In this document: positions 16,952-25,921 of the stretch, one piece after another
Position numbering within the stretch: position 1 is the stretch's first letter
Layout: each line of letters starts with the position of its first letter
Assembly (NCBI RefSeq): GCF_016919005.1
Contig: NZ_JAFFQE010000002.1
Location: 496,001 to 560,000 of the forward strand
Length of the DNA stretch: 64,000 nt
Source: Desulfopila inferna
GTDB taxonomy: Bacteria > Desulfobacterota > Desulfobulbia > Desulfobulbales > Desulfocapsaceae
Reading direction: 5' to 3'
The notes under the pieces: generated by a model
Told to the model about the DNA's origin: nothing
What the model saw: the letters and a program-made list of their open reading frames with translations, nothing else
The model's database searches: none
Made by a program: the position numbers and the translations under genes

Positions 16952-17090
16952 TGGACTCGTAAAAAACCCGATCTACGTTTTCAGATACTACGCCTAGTAT
17001 ATCGGGCTTTCTCGAAGTCGGAGTTTATGCCCGTCCGGGTGCTTATCGCAGAGTCCATCCCGGAACTTCGATGACTTTTTACGGGATTAT
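16950..17090. repeat. dispersed repeat family C, full element
   Basis: Starts with gatggactcgtaaaaaaccc and ends with gactttttacgggattat, so the ends are inverted. Inside, CCCGAT...ATCGGG forms a second hairpin around 'actacgcctagtat'. The block 16985-17055 also occurs at 10513-10586. It lies between exoD and acr3 and could act as a transcription barrier. Confidence 0.75.
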
Positions 17091-17132
17091 CTTCTATAAC
17101 AATACTATCTGCCCTGTCTCGGACAAATAACC

Positions 17133-18317
17133 TCAGTTTTCTGCAAACCAATGCCTGGTGTTCAAACAGATTTTCACCAGCATCAGCATGACCGGTACCT
17201 CGATCAACACACCGACCACCGTCGCCAGCGCCGCCCCGGAAGAGAGGCCAAAGAGCATGACTGATGTGGCGATGGCCACCTCGAAGTGATTGGAGGCGCC
17301 TATCATGGCTGCCGGTGCGGCGTCTTCATATTTCAAGCGAAATACCCGGGCGAGCCAGTAGCCAAGCGCAAAAATCACCACCGTCTGGATAAAGAGCGGC
17401 ACGGCAATCCAGACAATGGTCAGCGGATTGGAGAGGATGACCTCTCCCTTGAAGCTAAAGAGCAGCACCAGCGTAGTAAGCAGGGCGATTATGGTCACCG
17501 GGGTAAGAACATGGAGAAAACGTTCTTTAAACCATTTTTCCCCCTTGGCCCGCAGGATCATTTTTCTGGAGAAATAACCGGCTACCAGCGGCAAGGCGAC
17601 ATAGACGGAGATGGAGAGCAACAGCGCCTCCCAGGGAACCGGCAGACGTCCTACCCCGAGGAGAAAACCACCCAGAACACCGTAGAGAACCAGCATGGTG
17701 AGGGAATTAATGGCGACCATCACCAGGGTCAGGCCGTCGTTGCCGCGGGCCAGAAAACCCCAGACCAACACCATTGCCGTGCATGGCGCTATCCCCAGGA
17801 GTATGCAACCGGCCAGGTAACTGCGCCACAGCGGTATCTCCAGCATTTTTACACCCTCATGCAGGACTACGGTGCCTGCACCATGGGTGGCACCCACATC
17901 CAGGTCCAGGCCGAAGGGCATTTTGACCAGATCGACCGCCTCAACCCCTATAAATCCGCGAAAGAGTACGCCGAGGAAGAGGGCGGCAATGGCATACATG
18001 GTAAAAGGCTTGACGGCCCAGTTGATAAACATGGTAAGAAAAACCGGTTTACCGCTTTTGCCGGCCTGTATCACCGATCCGAAGTCTATCTTCACCATAA
18101 TCGGATACATCATGAAAAACAGACAAACGGCAATGGGAATGGAGACAACCGGAGCTCCGCCGACATTCAGTGTCATGTCGTCCAGCGCCCTGGCGAATCC
18201 GGGAGCTATTTTGCCTAAGATAACGCCCAGGGCGATACACAAAAGTACCCAAAGGGTTAGATAACGCTCAAAAAGAGAGGACATTTTGCGGTCATCCCCG
18301 GGTTGTGCTGCTGTCAT
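17133..18317 (-). CDS. acr3: ACR3-type arsenite efflux permease
   Basis: 394 residues with about ten membrane segments. It begins after a short cytoplasmic stretch with '[21 protein letters not shown]', the usual ACR3 start, and has '[20 protein letters not shown]' with the conserved cysteine required for arsenite transport in this family. '[23 protein letters not shown]' near the C-terminus is also diagnostic. It exports As(III)/Sb(III) using the proton motive force. Its start overlaps the arsC stop (ATGA), so it is the last gene of arsR-arsC-acr3. Belongs to the ACR3 rather than the ArsB family. Confidence 0.95.
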   Translation of the reverse strand: MTAAQPGDDRKMSSLFERYLTLWVLLCIALGVILGKIAPGFARALDDMTLNVGGAPVVSIPIAVCLFFMMYPIMVKIDFGSVIQAGKSGKPVFLTMFINWAVKPFTMYAIAALFLGVLFRGFIGVEAVDLVKMPFGLDLDVGATHGAGTVVLHEGVKMLEIPLWRSYLAGCILLGIAPCTAMVLVWGFLARGNDGLTLVMVAINSLTMLVLYGVLGGFLLGVGRLPVPWEALLLSISVYVALPLVAGYFSRKMILRAKGEKWFKERFLHVLTPVTIIALLTTLVLLFSFKGEVILSNPLTIVWIAVPLFIQTVVIFALGYWLARVFRLKYEDAAPAAMIGASNHFEVAIATSVMLFGLSSGAALATVVGVLIEVPVMLMLVKICLNTRHWFAEN

Positions 18318-18772
18318 TTCTCTTTCTCCTCCAGAGGTAAGGATGCGGGAAAAGACTGAACATACGCCTGAATCTCATCCCTCACCCTTCGATAACATTG
18401 AAGTATATCTTCTTTCGATTGCAAATTCCGGGCAAGCCTCGGGGGGTCGTCGAATCCTTTATGGACCAGACGGCAGCCGGGCGGTACAAGCGGGCAGCTC
18501 TCATGGGCATGATCACAGAGAGTGATGATGACATCGAAGCTCTGCAGATCAAACTCATCGAGCTGTTTGGAGCGATGGCCGGAGAGGTCGATGCCTGCCT
18601 CATTCATCACTTCCACGCTATAGGGATTGAGTCCATGGGCCTTTATTCCGGCGGAATGGGCCTCAAGGGAATCGGCATGGAGATGACTGGTCCAGCCTTC
18701 CGCCATCTGGCTGCGACAGGAGTTGCCGGTACAGAGGAAGAGAATCTTTTTTTTGTTCGATTCTGCGCGCAT
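18314..18772 (-). CDS. arsC: thioredoxin-type arsenate reductase
   Basis: 152 residues, low-molecular-weight phosphatase fold. The P-loop is CTGNSCRS with nucleophile Cys14. Two further cysteines, Cys86 and Cys93 in 'CDHAHESC', have the 7-residue spacing of the Cys82/Cys89 relay in Trx-coupled ArsC, so electrons probably come from thioredoxin. It reduces As(V) to As(III) for ACR3. Its 5' end overlaps the 3' part of arsR by 130 nt in another frame, which is unusual (see findings). Confidence 0.94.
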   Translation of the reverse strand: MRAESNKKKILFLCTGNSCRSQMAEGWTSHLHADSLEAHSAGIKAHGLNPYSVEVMNEAGIDLSGHRSKQLDEFDLQSFDVIITLCDHAHESCPLVPPGCRLVHKGFDDPPRLARNLQSKEDILQCYRRVRDEIQAYVQSFPASLPLEEKEK

Positions 18773-19152
18773 ACCCCGGCTGGGGTGGTGTCACCTCGCC
18801 GCTTTCTGCAGATGGCTTCAGGGTTCTCGGCGAGGACAGCTCTCATCCGCTCCATATTCTTTACAATGTCGCTATCCTGCAGAAGATGCTCTTTGAGCCA
18901 GTCCATGGGGAACTCATGCGGCAGATCGTCCCTGAGCCGGCAATAGACCCAGCGCCCCACCTTTCTGCTTTGCACCAGGTCCGCTTTCTGCAGTAGAGAA
19001 AGATGCCGTGAGGCGGTAGCGCCGGCAACCCCAAGGAGTTCCGTAAGTTGGCAGACACAGAGTTCGTCATGCTGCAGCAATGCCGCCACGATTCGCAGGC
19101 GGTTTTTATCCGCCAGCGCTTTGAACATTGACGATAATGTCTGCATAAGCAT
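18643..19152 (-). CDS. arsR: ArsR-family arsenic-responsive repressor with extended tail
   Basis: 169 residues. Residues 5-100 form a normal ArsR winged helix: 'FKALADKNRLRIVAALL', the ELCVCQL metal site (Cys32, Cys34) in helix 3, then 'GVAGATASRHLSLLQKADLV' as recognition helix and 'GRWVYCRL' as wing. The typical protein would end near residue 120. The last 43 residues are encoded in the 130-nt overlap with arsC and look like non-native sequence ([19 protein letters not shown]). It should release its operator on As(III) binding; a candidate operator is at 19167-19186. Confidence 0.9.
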   Translation of the reverse strand: MLMQTLSSMFKALADKNRLRIVAALLQHDELCVCQLTELLGVAGATASRHLSLLQKADLVQSRKVGRWVYCRLRDDLPHEFPMDWLKEHLLQDSDIVKNMERMRAVLAENPEAICRKRRGDTTPAGVCAQNRTKKRFSSSVPATPVAARWRKAGPVISMPIPLRPIPPE

Positions 19153-19166
19153 CTCTCCGGTTCTTC

Positions 19167-19186
19167 ATTTAGCCGATTGACTAAAT
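19167..19186. promoter_or_regulatory. candidate ArsR operator
   Basis: ATTTAG-N8-CTAAAT is a perfect 6-bp inverted repeat 15 nt upstream of the arsR start and within the region that separates it from the divergent oxidoreductase gene. Position suits autoregulation of arsR and possibly co-control of both directions. Confidence 0.5.
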
Positions 19187-19378
19187 ATATCCCGTTTTTC
19201 TTAGATTTTCCATCGCCTTTTTTGATGGGAGTGATAAAAAGCCTACTGAAGAAAAAACCATCCCTTGCAAGATGGCTCCAAAATACGTAGACTGTTTATA
19301 CTAAATATCAGATGGTTACGGCGAAGCAAGCCAGAAAATCCAGGCAATTGGCAGAAAACCACACCAAGGGAGACAACT

Positions 19379-20755
19379 ATGATCATAAAAAAGTATGATG
19401 TCATCATCATCGGCTCCGGAACAGCAGGGCAGACCGCAGCATATGAGCTCGCTGCAGAAGGGTTGAGTGTCGCCCTGGTCGAGCAGAGCGATTCCCCGGG
19501 TGGTGTCTGTGCCTTGCGTGGCTGTCAGGCCAAAAAATGGTTTTACGAGGTAACCGAAGTAGTAGCCCGCAGCCGCCATCTTCAACATATCGGCGTCACT
19601 GTACCGCCGCTGACGGACTGGCGGGAAATTCTCAATGAAAAAAACAGATTCACCTCAACCGTTCCCGAGAGTACGGTTAAAGCCCTGCGCGGCAACGGTG
19701 TTGAGTATCTGAAAGGTTCGGCACAATTTGTGGATGGCACCACCCTCCAGTTTGGTGAAACAAAGATTCAGGGACGGTATATCGTTGTGGCCACGGGAGC
19801 AAAACCCATGGATTTACCTTTCGAGGGTCAGGAATACATGGCTACCAGCAGTGATTTTCTCGAACTGCGAGAGGTGCCCCCGCGCATTGCCTTCATCGGC
19901 GGCGGATTCATATCTTTTGAATTTGCTCATTTTGTGGCCAGGCTGGGCGGTAAAAGCGGTGAGATTCATATTCTTGAAACAGAATCACGGCCGCTGGGCT
20001 CCTTTGACGGCGATATGGTTGACCAGCTGGTCGAGGCTTCGGAAGGTGAAGGAATTGTAATTCACACCGATATTACTGTCTCTTCCCTGCATAAGCAGGG
20101 TCCGTATTACCAGGTTGAACTGGCATCCGGCGATATTCTCGAAGTTGATCTGGTGGTCAACGGCGCCGGCAGGGCTCCCAACATCTCATCGCTCAACCTG
20201 GAGGCGGCCGGTGTTGAATTTTCAAAAAAAGGAATAACAACCGATCCGGCCATGAGAACCTCGAATCCCGCTGTCTTTTCCGCAGGCGACTGTACCGACA
20301 GTCCTCAACTTGCCCGGGTCAGCGATATGGAGGCCCGGATAGCCGTCAAAGCCATAATGGCAGCGGAAAAAGGCGGCGAGATGCCGCACATGGACTACAG
20401 CGCCGTTCCCGCGGTACTCTTCACCTACCCTCAACTGGGCATGGTAGGAAAAACCGAAGAGCAGCTGCGTCAGGAAAACATCAAATACTGGAAGAGCCAC
20501 GATACCCATCTGGACTGGACAACATATCGTCGGGTCGGCATGAAGCATGCTGCCTACAAAATCCTTGTCGATGAAAACGACCAGGTTCTCGGAGCTCATT
20601 TTCTCGCCGACAATACTACCGGGCTGGTCAACACCTTCAAGCAGGCAATGTTGGATAAATCCCCCATTTCCAAGGTCCGGGACGACAACATCCTTTCCCC
20701 TTACCCGTCACGGGAGAGTGATATCCTCTACATGCTGGGCCCTCTTCTCGACTGA
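19379..20755 (+). CDS. class I pyridine nucleotide-disulfide oxidoreductase, atypical C-terminus
   Basis: 458 residues from the ATG at 19379 (AAGGGAGA upstream). FAD-binding 'IIGSGTAGQTAAYEL' (10-24), redox pair CALRGC (Cys44, Cys49), NAD(P)-binding 'IAFIGGGFISFEFA' (about 170-183) and second FAD motif 'VFSAGDCTDS' (about 305). These place it with glutathione/mercuric reductases and lipoamide dehydrogenases. The C-terminal dimer domain is present but lacks the HPT...E catalytic dyad; the equivalent region reads 'ILSPYPSRESDILYM'. It is divergent from arsR across a shared control region, so a role in arsenic or thiol stress is plausible but not shown. Confidence 0.85.
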   Translation: MIIKKYDVIIIGSGTAGQTAAYELAAEGLSVALVEQSDSPGGVCALRGCQAKKWFYEVTEVVARSRHLQHIGVTVPPLTDWREILNEKNRFTSTVPESTVKALRGNGVEYLKGSAQFVDGTTLQFGETKIQGRYIVVATGAKPMDLPFEGQEYMATSSDFLELREVPPRIAFIGGGFISFEFAHFVARLGGKSGEIHILETESRPLGSFDGDMVDQLVEASEGEGIVIHTDITVSSLHKQGPYYQVELASGDILEVDLVVNGAGRAPNISSLNLEAAGVEFSKKGITTDPAMRTSNPAVFSAGDCTDSPQLARVSDMEARIAVKAIMAAEKGGEMPHMDYSAVPAVLFTYPQLGMVGKTEEQLRQENIKYWKSHDTHLDWTTYRRVGMKHAAYKILVDENDQVLGAHFLADNTTGLVNTFKQAMLDKSPISKVRDDNILSPYPSRESDILYMLGPLLD

Positions 20756-20786
20756 TCCTCATGCCATATCCAACCGGAGAGAAACG

Positions 20787-21803
20787 ATGATAAAGCATAT
20801 CCTCTGGACCGGCCTTGCGGAGTGCTTCGACAGCGACGGCAAGACCGTGCCGTGCCGGGGATCGGGCCAGGATGGAGAATATCCTTGCGGATACCCATGG
20901 CCGGAGCCGCGCTTTGTGACGGAGAATGACGCGCTGGTTCATGACAGGGCCACCGGGCTTTACTGGATGATCGATGGCAATCTCTTCTCCTATCCGATGT
21001 CCTGGCAGGAGGGACTTGAACAGGTCCAACGGCTCAACGAAGCAAAAAAATGCAAGCGCAGCGACTGGAGGCTGCCTAACCGTCGTGAAATGAGAAGCAT
21101 TATCAGTCATGGTGCCCGAAAACCCGCGCTGCCTCAGGGCCACCCCTTTAAAAATGTCTTTCTGGGCTGGTATTGGACCTCGACAACCTCGGCCAGGTCA
21201 CCCGGCTATGCCTGGTATGTCCATATGGAAGGCGGGAGAATGTTTTACGGCCGTAAAGACAGCTATTATCTGATCTGGCCGGTGTGCGGAGAAAGTGGAA
21301 TACTCCCCCGTACGGGACAGAATAACTGCTATGATGAACGGGGAGGGGAAATATCCTGCGATGCCGACGAAGCATACGGTCAGGATGGTGCCCTGCAGTA
21401 TGGGGTTGCCTGGCCCCTGCCCCGGTTCAGACATATGCAAGAGGGTATAGCCGATGATCTCACCGGCCTTATCTGGCATCATTCGGCTGATCTTGAAAAG
21501 CTTTCAACCTGGAAAGAGGCTTTGGCAGCGGTGCGGCAGCTGGCCCTGCAGTCCCAGTTGCCGTGGCGTCTCCCCTCTATCAATGAACTGGAGAGCCTGG
21601 TGGATGCTTCCTCTCACTCGCCGGCCCTGCCTGCAGGACATCCTTTCTCCGGCGTCTGTGAGGCATACTGGTCATCAACCACAAGTTATTTTGAGCCGGA
21701 CTGGGCATATGTGCTCTATTTGCACAAAGGGGCGGTGGGAGTCGGCTTCAAAAAGAACCGGGATTTTTCTCTGTGGCCGGTAATGGAGAAAGCTGCTGTT
21801 TAA
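20787..21803 (+). CDS. DUF1566 (Lcl C-terminal) protein with two repeats
   Basis: 338 residues, start ATG 20787 after GGAGAG. Two tandem domains each run from 'TGLYWM' or 'TGLIWH', through 'WRLPNRREMRSII' or 'WRLPSINELESLV', to 'YWTSTTSA' or 'YWSSTTSY' and 'WPVCGE' or 'WPVME'. This is the DUF1566/FGE-sulfatase-like fold. Unlike most family members it has no signal peptide. It starts 31 nt after the oxidoreductase gene, so the two are probably cotranscribed. The function of DUF1566 is unknown; sugar or surface binding is often suggested. Eight or so cysteines, some near the domain boundary. Confidence 0.8.
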   Translation: MIKHILWTGLAECFDSDGKTVPCRGSGQDGEYPCGYPWPEPRFVTENDALVHDRATGLYWMIDGNLFSYPMSWQEGLEQVQRLNEAKKCKRSDWRLPNRREMRSIISHGARKPALPQGHPFKNVFLGWYWTSTTSARSPGYAWYVHMEGGRMFYGRKDSYYLIWPVCGESGILPRTGQNNCYDERGGEISCDADEAYGQDGALQYGVAWPLPRFRHMQEGIADDLTGLIWHHSADLEKLSTWKEALAAVRQLALQSQLPWRLPSINELESLVDASSHSPALPAGHPFSGVCEAYWSSTTSYFEPDWAYVLYLHKGAVGVGFKKNRDFSLWPVMEKAAV

Positions 21804-21814
21804 ACCGTGCTGCA
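21799..21814. repeat. 16-bp direct repeat, left copy
   Basis: TTTAAACCGTGCTGCA here, including the stop codon of the DUF1566 gene, is repeated exactly at 22016-22031. Confidence 0.8.
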
Positions 21815-21826
21815 ATAATATTCCGT

Positions 21827-21956
21827 GACTACCCCTAATCCTCATTTCAAGGTCGGGACTGCTCTTTTCACGGGGCCTCTGCAGCCCGGACGGCTGCAGC
21901 GAAGCCCCCATGGATGGGTGGCCTGGGCCAGAAAATGCTGAGCTTCAGGGTAATTA
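21827..21956. repeat. family A repeat with 58-bp insert (A2)
   Basis: Left half 'actacccctaatcctcattt' then 'caaggtcgggactg' (to 21861) and right half 'ggcctgggccagaaaatgctgagc' then 'ttcagggtaatta' (21920-21956) match the two halves of the full copy. Between them is a G+C-rich 58-bp segment with its own small hairpin (gcccggacggctgcagc). Confidence 0.7.
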
Positions 21957-22012
21957 AATTATGAGAGCAACCGGCAAGCGTCTTCGAAAGTGCCATTTAT
22001 GGACGACAGCCA

Positions 22013-22300
22013 CTATTTAAACCGTGCTGCAGCCGACCTTAGGGCATCATTCATCGTTTCCAGTGCCAGATCGACCCCGGCCTTTAGATCCCCCCAGGCT
22101 TCCTCGCCACTCTGCTGAATTTTTTCCAGCGTCTCCTCTATCTGCATGCGCTTGCTTTTCAACTCGGCAATCTGCTCATAGAATTCCACCCTGGAATCCT
22201 CCTCAACCTGAGCAGCCTTGATCGACATCCTGTCTATCTCCGCATCCCATTCATCAATTTTTTGATGCAGTTTCCTGATAAACTCTTCTTTCTTCTTCAT
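22013..22300 (-). CDS. small coiled-coil protein
   Basis: 95 residues from the ATG at 22300 (AAGGAGTTGGTT upstream; an in-frame TTG two codons earlier is less likely). Charged, almost wholly helical, heptad-like 'FYEQIAELKSKRMQIEETLEKIQQ'; C-terminal 'ALETMNDALRSAAARFK' is amphipathic. No Cys, no signal, no membrane segment. It is just downstream (74 nt) of the ubiB-like gene on the same strand, so they may form an operon. Function unknown. Confidence 0.7.
   Translation of the reverse strand: MKKKEEFIRKLHQKIDEWDAEIDRMSIKAAQVEEDSRVEFYEQIAELKSKRMQIEETLEKIQQSGEEAWGDLKAGVDLALETMNDALRSAAARFK
22016..22031. repeat. 16-bp direct repeat, right copy
   Basis: Exact match to 21799-21814; here it covers the last codons of the minus-strand coiled-coil gene. 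Confidence 0.8.
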
Positions 22301-22374
22301 AACCAACTCCTTCTAATACTCGGTTCAGATCTTGAACCCACCCAGGCAGCGGTCGGGCTCAGCTGAGTCCGTCA

Positions 22375-24024
22375 TTATTTCCTTTTGCGTAATATGGTAT
22401 AAATCAAATACATGCCCAGGATAACCGACAAGAGATAGCCAACGACACCAAGTGCCGGAAAACCAAAAAGATATGGGCCGACTCCAGTGGTAATAATCAT
22501 GGATGATCCAATTATTATAGAACCGGTAATGATGCCTGCCGTTAACCGGTTGGAGGCATGTTCAAGTGTGCTGAGCAATCGTTCCAGTTTTTCCAGGCGA
22601 AAGGTAAAGCCCAGTTTTCCCCGCTCCAGCTTGTTGACAACCTGACCGATCTGATATGGTATTTGCCGTTGTGCAAATATTAAGCCTGCAAATGAATTCC
22701 TGATCTGACGCCAGAGGACATCGGGCCGGTAACGTCTCAATGCCAGTTTATGGATGTAGTCGCTGATCTCGGATATGATATCGAGATCGGGATAGACCAG
22801 GCGAGCAGAACCTTCCGCGGTTACCAGCGCCTTTATCATTACTATAAAATTTCTGGGCATCTGCAGATGATGGGCTCTGAGGAGATCGGTCAAGCTCAGC
22901 AGAAACTGCCCAACATCCATATCCTTGATCGGAAAGGCATGATAGTTGTCGAGAATTTCGAGCAGTTCACGTTCAAGATTGCCGGGATCGATCATTTCCC
23001 CTTTGGTATCGCACAATTTCAGAAAGCTTTTCAGCAAGGCATCGCTGTCCTTTTCAACTACCGCCTTGAGCAGATCGATGAGCAGAAAACGGTCCTTTTC
23101 CGTGAGCCTGCCCACCATTCCCCAGTCGATAAGGCAGAGTTTCATGTCTTCCATAAGCAGAAGATTCCCAGGATGGGGATCGGCATGAAAAAATCCGTCT
23201 TCGAGAATTTGTTTGACGCCGGCATTTAAGCCCATGATGGCGATCTTTTCGCGGTCATATCCCGAAGCCGTTGACAACTCTTTAAATTTAGCGCCCTCGA
23301 TATGTTCCATGACCAGCAGCCGTTCATTGGAATATCTCCGGTATGTTTTCGGAATATAAAAATCTTTTTTGGAAGTATAGGAACGGGCGATTTCCATATT
23401 CTGCAATTCCTGTATGAAGTCCAGTTCCTTTATCAATGTACGCCTGATCACCTTGACCAGGCCCGGCAAATCATAATGCTGCACGTCCACAAACTGATGA
23501 TTGAGAAAACCGGCTATGCCTTCGAGGATATCAAGATCCAGTTTGATGTTTTTAGCAATGTCGGGCCGCTGCACCTTGACGGCGACAAATTCTCCTCCCT
23601 CCCGCAGAACCGCCCGATGAACCTGAGACAAAGACGCCGCGGCAATCGGATCGACATGAAACATTGAGAACACTTCTCTGATTGGGCGGCCCAGGTTTTC
23701 TTCGACGGCGGCTGAGATCTCTTCAAAATCAACTTCAGGCACATTATCCTGAAGCTTTTCCAACTCGTTCAGCATTCCCCGCGGCAGCATATCGGGCCGC
23801 AGGCTCATAACCTGACCGAATTTGATGAATGTCGGACCCAGATCTTCTATGGCGGCACGAATTCGCTCATAGCTTTCCAGCTCGAGATTTGGCGGATGTA
23901 TCCGGCGAAGAAGATCGGATCCCGGAGTATCGAGGTGCTGTACAATGTCGTCAAAGCCGTATTTTGCCAGAATGGCAACGATATCCTTGAAGCGCTTGAG
24001 TTTTCTCAAATCATTGATCTGCAT
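22375..24024 (-). CDS. ubiB: ABC1/UbiB (AarF) atypical kinase family protein
   Basis: 549 residues. UbiB-family motifs are clear: KxGQ motif in 'GPTFIKFGQVMSLRPDMLP' (about 70-87), nucleotide lysine in 'EFVAVKVQRPDI' (about 148-158), catalytic loop 'FFHADPHPGNLLL' (about 285-297) and 'CLIDWGMVG' metal motif. Two hydrophobic segments at the extreme C-terminus (about 495-545) anchor it in the inner membrane. In aerobes UbiB supports ubiquinone biosynthesis; in a likely anaerobe with menaquinone its role is open (quinone/lipid extraction is possible). ATG at 24024. Confidence 0.9.
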   Translation of the reverse strand: MQINDLRKLKRFKDIVAILAKYGFDDIVQHLDTPGSDLLRRIHPPNLELESYERIRAAIEDLGPTFIKFGQVMSLRPDMLPRGMLNELEKLQDNVPEVDFEEISAAVEENLGRPIREVFSMFHVDPIAAASLSQVHRAVLREGGEFVAVKVQRPDIAKNIKLDLDILEGIAGFLNHQFVDVQHYDLPGLVKVIRRTLIKELDFIQELQNMEIARSYTSKKDFYIPKTYRRYSNERLLVMEHIEGAKFKELSTASGYDREKIAIMGLNAGVKQILEDGFFHADPHPGNLLLMEDMKLCLIDWGMVGRLTEKDRFLLIDLLKAVVEKDSDALLKSFLKLCDTKGEMIDPGNLERELLEILDNYHAFPIKDMDVGQFLLSLTDLLRAHHLQMPRNFIVMIKALVTAEGSARLVYPDLDIISEISDYIHKLALRRYRPDVLWRQIRNSFAGLIFAQRQIPYQIGQVVNKLERGKLGFTFRLEKLERLLSTLEHASNRLTAGIITGSIIIGSSMIITTGVGPYLFGFPALGVVGYLLSVILGMYLIYTILRKRK

Positions 24025-24280
24025 GGTATCTCGCCTCGTCCTGGATGGCTATCATGTAAGAACACCGCTGCAACTTCATAAAGTCCTGCAACAGGCTTTC
24101 CTCTTCAAATGATTGCGGAGTAAACGACGTCATCGGTAAGAAATCCCTTAAAAAGTCTTTAAAGTTACCGTGATAGTGGTAATACCTCTAATCATTGAAA
24201 CTAGTTGTGTCGAGTCCACTCTCCTGCGAGGGCGAGCCGGGTAAAAAGTCATCCGGGTTGTGGAGATGGTCCCTGGAGAA

Positions 24281-24661
24281 TTATTTACCTTTTTCTTCCA
24301 GTGCAACATAACATCCACTCCTGAACGGAGGAGAGCAGACCGCATAAAAAATCAGGTCATCATCACCTGAGTTGGTAATTCTCTGCCTGGTGTTCTCCGG
24401 AATTCGCACTACATCTCCGGCTTCGACAACCTCAGGAGCTCTTTCTCCCACCTCAACCCTGCCGTTGCCGCTTGCTATGATGTACCTCTCCACGACACCG
24501 TCCAGCATATGCCAGGCAGTCGTGAAACCGGGTTTGACCCGCGCCCGGGCTATGGAGACCACAGAATCACTTTCATCGTTGGCGATTTCGGTTATGAAGC
24601 ACCCTTCTCTGAACCAGTATTCTTCCTTCTCGGTTTTTCTTTTTACTTCCGCTTTCATCAT
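24281..24661 (-). CDS. cupin-domain protein
   Basis: 126 residues. Single-domain cupin: motif 1 'GFTTAWHMLDGVVERYIIASGNGRVEVG' (metal His in WHMLD and the conserved Glu/Tyr region) and motif 2 'VVEAGDVVRIPENTRQRITNSGDDDLIFYAV'. One of the usual metal histidines of motif 1 is replaced, so metal binding is uncertain. AAGGAG precedes two adjacent ATGs. The C-terminus has a Cys pair region 'CSPPFRSGCYV'. Substrate unknown; many such small cupins sense or bind small carboxylates or sugars. Stands alone. Confidence 0.8.
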   Translation of the reverse strand: MMKAEVKRKTEKEEYWFREGCFITEIANDESDSVVSIARARVKPGFTTAWHMLDGVVERYIIASGNGRVEVGERAPEVVEAGDVVRIPENTRQRITNSGDDDLIFYAVCSPPFRSGCYVALEEKGK

Positions 24662-25019
24662 ATCAACTCCTTTCTTTAGTATCTATCCGGCTCCATCTTT
24701 TTGACCTGAATAAATCGATATGTGGGAACCGCAATTATTCATTCAAACCAGATTTTACCACTGAAAAGCTATGGAAACCAATACCAGAGAGAGGCATATC
24801 CGGCATCTGAGATGCTTGACAACGTTTTTATGAGATTCTGATTACCCTGAAGCTCGGCATTTCCTGGCCCAGTCCCGACCTTGAGCTGAGGATTAGGGGT
24901 AATCAGGTATGAGATAAAATAACCGGGAGGGGAAAGGATGGAGGGGTCAGTCGGTACAGCAGCATCTGGTGGATGGCGTTGTAAATCAATTTTTTACGAC
25001 GTCATCAGAATGGTAATCC
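24662..25019. other. intergenic region with full family A repeat
   Basis: 358 bp between two minus-strand genes. It contains the complete family A hairpin (24838-24906) and, near 24980-25012, 'ttttttacgacgtcatcag' resembling a family C end. No gene seen. Confidence 0.55.
24838..24906. repeat. family A repeat, full copy (A3)
   Basis: 69 bp bounded by CTGATTACCC and GGGGTAATCAG in inverted orientation; central 'tcctggcccagtcccgacct'. The arms pair over most of their length (GAAGCTC with GAGCTGA-type mismatches), giving a long imperfect hairpin like a REP/BIME unit. Confidence 0.85.
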
Positions 25020-25898
25020 CTATTTCCTCTTGTGCATGTTGGCAATGATTTCTTCGGCATCTTTCTGCTTGCTTTTAAAGATCCTGGCCAATTCTATAGC
25101 GGTAGAAGGTATTTCCTTCTCCTTTTCATATATTTCAAGCAACTCGTTATAATACTTATAGAAAAAGAAGAAGAGATCCTGATAGCAGGACTCGGTAAAG
25201 GAATTGATGATTAGTTTGATAAGTTTGCCATCCTTATCGGCAACCATTTTGGTCTTCTGGAAGGGCTCTATGGTTTCCTGGAATAATTTGGTTATGAATT
25301 CAACATCCCTGACATCATGGACTCGATCAAACTCATTTTGAAAACGGGAAATCGTCGAATAAGCAAATCTGGTAATTTTGTTTTGGTCAAAGACCTTCTC
25401 CGCTTTCTGCAGGGCACTTTCCAAAAGTCCTCGCGAACTTGTACTCTCCCTGATGATTCTAGCTTCGGCCGCCGCCATGCGGGCGGCAATGGTTTTTTCG
25501 AGTTTGTCCTCTCTTCTTTTGAGATCTTTTTGACGTTCCTCAAGTTCTCTGACCTGCTGATGAAGTTCATCGCTGAAATTCTTAAAGGCCCTCTGGTGTA
25601 CAGCTTTATCGAAATAGGCGTTGAGCTCTTCGCCGATTTTGGTAATCTCGACAATCTCGGCGGCCTGGGAAATCTGCAGGGAGCTAACGAAAACTCCATC
25701 CAGATGGTCCGTGGCGTCCGAGATGCGCTCCCGATTTTTTTCAATGGCCATCATGGCCTGATTGGCGGAGGCATGAACGGTCAGGGTAACTTTTTCGACG
25801 GCCTTCTTGAGGAGCTCGTTTTCGGCCTTCAGATATTTTGAAGTCGTATGGGCACCGGCAAGACGTGTGGTATTGGAAGTAGTAAAATTGTTCGTCAT
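25020..25898 (-). CDS. coiled-coil protein of unknown function
   Basis: 292 residues, strongly helical. A coiled coil spans roughly 120-165 (DELHQQVRELEERQKDLKRR...). The C-terminal third 'ESCYQDLFFFFYKYYNELLEIYEKEKEIPSTAIELARIFKSKQKDAEEIIANMHKRK' is well ordered and probably a folded helical domain. No signal peptide, no membrane segment, no cysteine apart from one in 'SCYQDL'. It is not recognised as any named family. It starts 20-40 nt from a family B repeat fragment and is divergent from glpA. Probably a cytoplasmic structural or partner-binding protein. Confidence 0.65.
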   Translation of the reverse strand: MTNNFTTSNTTRLAGAHTTSKYLKAENELLKKAVEKVTLTVHASANQAMMAIEKNRERISDATDHLDGVFVSSLQISQAAEIVEITKIGEELNAYFDKAVHQRAFKNFSDELHQQVRELEERQKDLKRREDKLEKTIAARMAAAEARIIRESTSSRGLLESALQKAEKVFDQNKITRFAYSTISRFQNEFDRVHDVRDVEFITKLFQETIEPFQKTKMVADKDGKLIKLIINSFTESCYQDLFFFFYKYYNELLEIYEKEKEIPSTAIELARIFKSKQKDAEEIIANMHKRK

Positions 25899-25921
25899 TA
25901 AAGAATATTTGCTTAAAAGTG

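Noticed and set aside
17286-18218. 310-codon open frame on the plus strand opposite acr3
   Set aside because: It is antisense to a well-supported permease gene and its translation is rich in His/Gln/Gly without any domain; a shadow of membrane-protein codons.
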